Shown: positions 61,988 to 64,000 of the stretch, in pieces
Numbering within the stretch: position 1 is the stretch's first letter
How the letters are laid out: every line of letters begins with the position of its first letter
Source: Mucilaginibacter boryungensis
GTDB lineage: Bacteria; Bacteroidota; Bacteroidia; Sphingobacteriales; Sphingobacteriaceae
DNA: 64,000 nt
Assembly (NCBI RefSeq): GCF_015221995.1
Contig: NZ_JADFFM010000001.1
Span: 558,001-622,000 of the forward strand
Direction of reading: 5' to 3'
Translations under genes and position numbers: made by a program
The notes under the pieces: generated by a model
Database searches by the model: none
Told to the model about the DNA's origin: nothing
What the model saw: the letters and a program-made list of their open reading frames with translations, nothing else

Positions 61988-63820
61988 ATGAATATCATGA
62001 AAAGATCATATATATTTTTATTAACAGCCTGCACAGCATCATTAATGCTTAGCAACTGTAAAAAAGTTTTGGAAAAAACTGATATTGGCGCCTTTACTGC
62101 AAGCCAGGTATACAACGACTCTATTACAACAAAATTAAGTATCGATTACTTATACGGGCAAAATCAACCCGGTTGGTTTGGTAATTCGGGTGGCAGTATA
62201 AGCGGTACTTTAAATACCCTTGCTGATGAGCAATATGGGGACAATGTTTATGTCAGGGGTACAGCAACAATTGAAAGTGTAACAGATATTGGTGTTGCTA
62301 ACAGCACCAGTAATGCCTATGGTAAAATACGCCAGCTAAATATGTTTATCAGGGATGTTAACGCTGGTACGTTAGACCCGGCAGTGAAACGCAGGTATGC
62401 TGCCCAAGCCTACTTCTGGCGTGCATATCGTTATTTTGAATTGGTAAAGCTATACGGTGGTGTGCCGTTGGTGCTTACACCACTTGATGAGGTGGGCGAT
62501 GATGCCAGAAAAGCAGCGTTAATACCCCGCAGCCAAACTTCGAAGGTTTTCGCGCAAATATCTGCCGACTTAGATAGCGGCATTAAATATTTGCCAACAA
62601 AGTGGCCTAATACTGCTGACTATGGACGCCTAACTTCATGCGCCGCTGCAGCAATGAAAAGCCGGGTAACCTTAACCTGGGCCAGCCCGCAGTTTAACCC
62701 TACACATGATAACACCAGGTGGCAAACAGCTTTTGACGTGGCTAGTCAGGCAATTTCTCTTTGTAATGGTATTTTTTCACTGTATCCCAAGTTTGATGTA
62801 ACGATGTGGACAACAGAGAGGAACGTTGAATCGGTATTAGTGACAGAGTATAACACTACAAGCACTGATAACGGCGCTAACAATAATACATATCCCACTA
62901 ATACTATTCCTAAAACTGTAGGTGGTACAGGTGGCTCAAACCAGCCAACCTGGGACATGGCCAGGGCATTCCTGATGAAAGATGGTAAGGATACTTTGAC
63001 CTCGAAATACGCTTATAGCGCGCAAACCTTTTACAAAAATCGTGACCCGCGTTTCGATCAAACCATTGCTTACAATGGAGCGCTTTGGCCGGTGTTGGGT
63101 AATTCTACTCAACGTTTATGGACATATTATTATTCAGCAAAAGATAAAAATAATAATGTGGTACAAACCAGCACGGAAATCGGGGGAGCTGGTACTACGG
63201 GGTTGTATCTTCGTAAAGCTATTGACCCGGCGCTGAACAGTGCAAGTTTACCTACAGCAGGTACCGACTGGATTGAAATACGTTATGCTGAAATACTATT
63301 AAACCAGGCGGAAGCAGCAGCCGAATTAGGGCGCTTGGGTACTACACAGGAAGCTTATGCTAACGTAATTGCAGTGCGTAAAAGAGCTGGTATAGAAGCT
63401 GGTGCAGATAATCTTTATGGCTTAACAACGCCCTTAACTTCTGCACAAATGGTAGATGTGATTATGAAAGAAAGACAAGTAGAGTTTGCTTTTGAAGGTA
63501 AACGCTATTGGGATTTGCGCCGCCGTAAATTACTGGAAAGCACATTGAACAATAAACGAAGAATGGGTGTAGTGATTACTTTGGCAAATAATAATAGTTA
63601 TACTGATTATATCGCTAATACCCGTGATGCTTCTGCCTCTACATCGCTAGATGCTTTATACGCCAGCAGTTTTACTGTAAAAACTAAAAGTGTAGATACA
63701 TATAATATCGCTGTCCAAACAGCCGATTATTTCTTTGGTATTCCTACTAATGCATTGCTTAATAATTCTGCTTTGCTACAAAATAACACCTGGGGCGGGA
63801 CATTTGATCCGTTACAGTAA
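61988..63820 (+). CDS. susD: SusD/RagB family nutrient-binding outer membrane lipoprotein
   Basis: This 610-residue surface lipoprotein has lipobox LSNC (Cys about 23). SusD features: TPR-rich helices and FWRAYRYFELVKLYGGVPLVLTP, EIRYAEILLNQAEAAAELG, and FEGKRYWDLRRRKLL near the C-terminus. It caps SusC and binds the glycan. Its start is 3 bp after the susC stop (ATG 61988 or 61997), so the pair is translationally coupled. It is followed directly by a terminator, so no further surface glycan-binding protein is in this operon. Confidence 0.95.
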   Translation: MNIMKRSYIFLLTACTASLMLSNCKKVLEKTDIGAFTASQVYNDSITTKLSIDYLYGQNQPGWFGNSGGSISGTLNTLADEQYGDNVYVRGTATIESVTDIGVANSTSNAYGKIRQLNMFIRDVNAGTLDPAVKRRYAAQAYFWRAYRYFELVKLYGGVPLVLTPLDEVGDDARKAALIPRSQTSKVFAQISADLDSGIKYLPTKWPNTADYGRLTSCAAAAMKSRVTLTWASPQFNPTHDNTRWQTAFDVASQAISLCNGIFSLYPKFDVTMWTTERNVESVLVTEYNTTSTDNGANNNTYPTNTIPKTVGGTGGSNQPTWDMARAFLMKDGKDTLTSKYAYSAQTFYKNRDPRFDQTIAYNGALWPVLGNSTQRLWTYYYSAKDKNNNVVQTSTEIGGAGTTGLYLRKAIDPALNSASLPTAGTDWIEIRYAEILLNQAEAAAELGRLGTTQEAYANVIAVRKRAGIEAGADNLYGLTTPLTSAQMVDVIMKERQVEFAFEGKRYWDLRRRKLLESTLNNKRRMGVVITLANNNSYTDYIANTRDASASTSLDALYASSFTVKTKSVDTYNIAVQTADYFFGIPTNALLNNSALLQNNTWGGTFDPLQ

Positions 63821-63840
63821 TTTAAACTATTGATTTTTGG

Positions 63841-63870
63841 AAAAGGGAAGCATAATGCTTCCCTTTTTTT
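63841..63870 (+). terminator. rho-independent terminator after susD
   Basis: AAAAGGGAAGC (63841-63851) pairs with GCTTCCCTTTT (63857-63867), loop ATAAT, followed by TTT. It ends the SusCD operon. The remaining 130 bases to the window edge show no gene. Confidence 0.85.
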
Positions 63871-64000
63871 GTGTCTTTAATATTTATTTATGTATCATTT
63901 TAACACTATTCGAGGCACTTACCCGTTAATTAAAATGGCAGATTATCGCGGACGAAAAAATAAAAAATATGTATTTTTAACCTGTTTTGTAACATAAGCG

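Noticed and set aside
33082..63820. Sulfatases that would point to a marine glycan
   Set aside because: No sulfatase motif (CxPxR) protein is present in the locus, so a sulfated fucan or ulvan target is not supported.
1..64000. CRISPR arrays, insertion sequences, prophage and toxin-antitoxin genes
   Set aside because: No regularly spaced repeats, transposase, integrase, phage structural or paired small toxin genes were recognised on either strand.

Overview
The window looks like a chromosomal segment of a Bacteroidota member of the Sphingobacteriaceae, most like Mucilaginibacter or Pedobacter. The reasons are the SusC/SusD pair, the many families typical of this phylum (DUF5683, DUF2795, DUF4142, DUF4251, DUF3826), Bacteroidota-type promoters (TTTG / TAnnTTTG), moderate to low GC, and several families of dispersed hairpin repeats between genes. 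The genus is inferred from protein style; no rRNA or tRNA gene is present to prove it.

Left part (1-14.1 kb) is mixed housekeeping and accessory genes: the tail of a class V aminotransferase, an Ldh-type malate/lactate dehydrogenase, a cobalamin-binding-like protein without a visible signal peptide, a LysE exporter, a DUF2157 membrane protein, a complete divalent-metal efflux set on the minus strand (outer membrane channel, adaptor lipoprotein, RND pump), a 48-residue membrane protein, a DUF2795 protein, a PduO-type cobalamin adenosyltransferase, a GH19 chitinase-like lipoprotein, a DUF4142 lipoprotein and an FMN reductase.

The core block (14.3-20.8 kb) is conserved and runs one way: parA, parB, DUF5683, dapB, lepB, truB, ribF (chromosome segregation, lysine/peptidoglycan precursor, signal peptidase, tRNA pseudouridine, flavin). 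It is followed by a GH92 mannosidase, a YtxH-like protein, an iron-type TonB receptor with two operator-like boxes around its promoter, an ammonium transporter, an outer membrane beta-barrel protein and an MBL-fold hydrolase (to 32.8 kb).

The right half (33-64 kb) is a large polysaccharide utilisation locus. A nearly gapless run of seven secreted enzymes (MGH1/GH63-like, an unassigned 905-residue enzyme, GH95, GH2 with malectin, GH78, a beta-propeller glycosidase, a second GH2) is followed by a FucR-like GntR regulator, a sodium:solute symporter, a DHDPS-family aldolase, a DUF4251 protein, a divergent AraC regulator, and an operon with a fucose-isomerase-like protein, DUF3826, SusC and SusD. 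The likely diet is a plant polysaccharide rich in L-rhamnose, L-fucose or L-galactose and galactose, such as a pectin side chain; this is inference from family content. None of the seven enzymes has a clear lipobox, so depolymerisation seems periplasmic and the locus may specialise in imported oligosaccharides.

Most notable: a dispersed hairpin repeat lies in frame inside the 5' end of the malectin GH2 gene and seems to supply its N-terminus and perhaps its start codon; the GH95 protein has a roughly 170-residue sugar-binding-type domain nested in its N-terminal domain; a 19-bp motif (one mismatch) occurs upstream of both the GntR gene and the isomerase-SusCD operon; and the isomerase is paired with a DHDPS-type aldolase rather than the usual kinase and aldolase. 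No CRISPR array, insertion sequence or prophage was seen.
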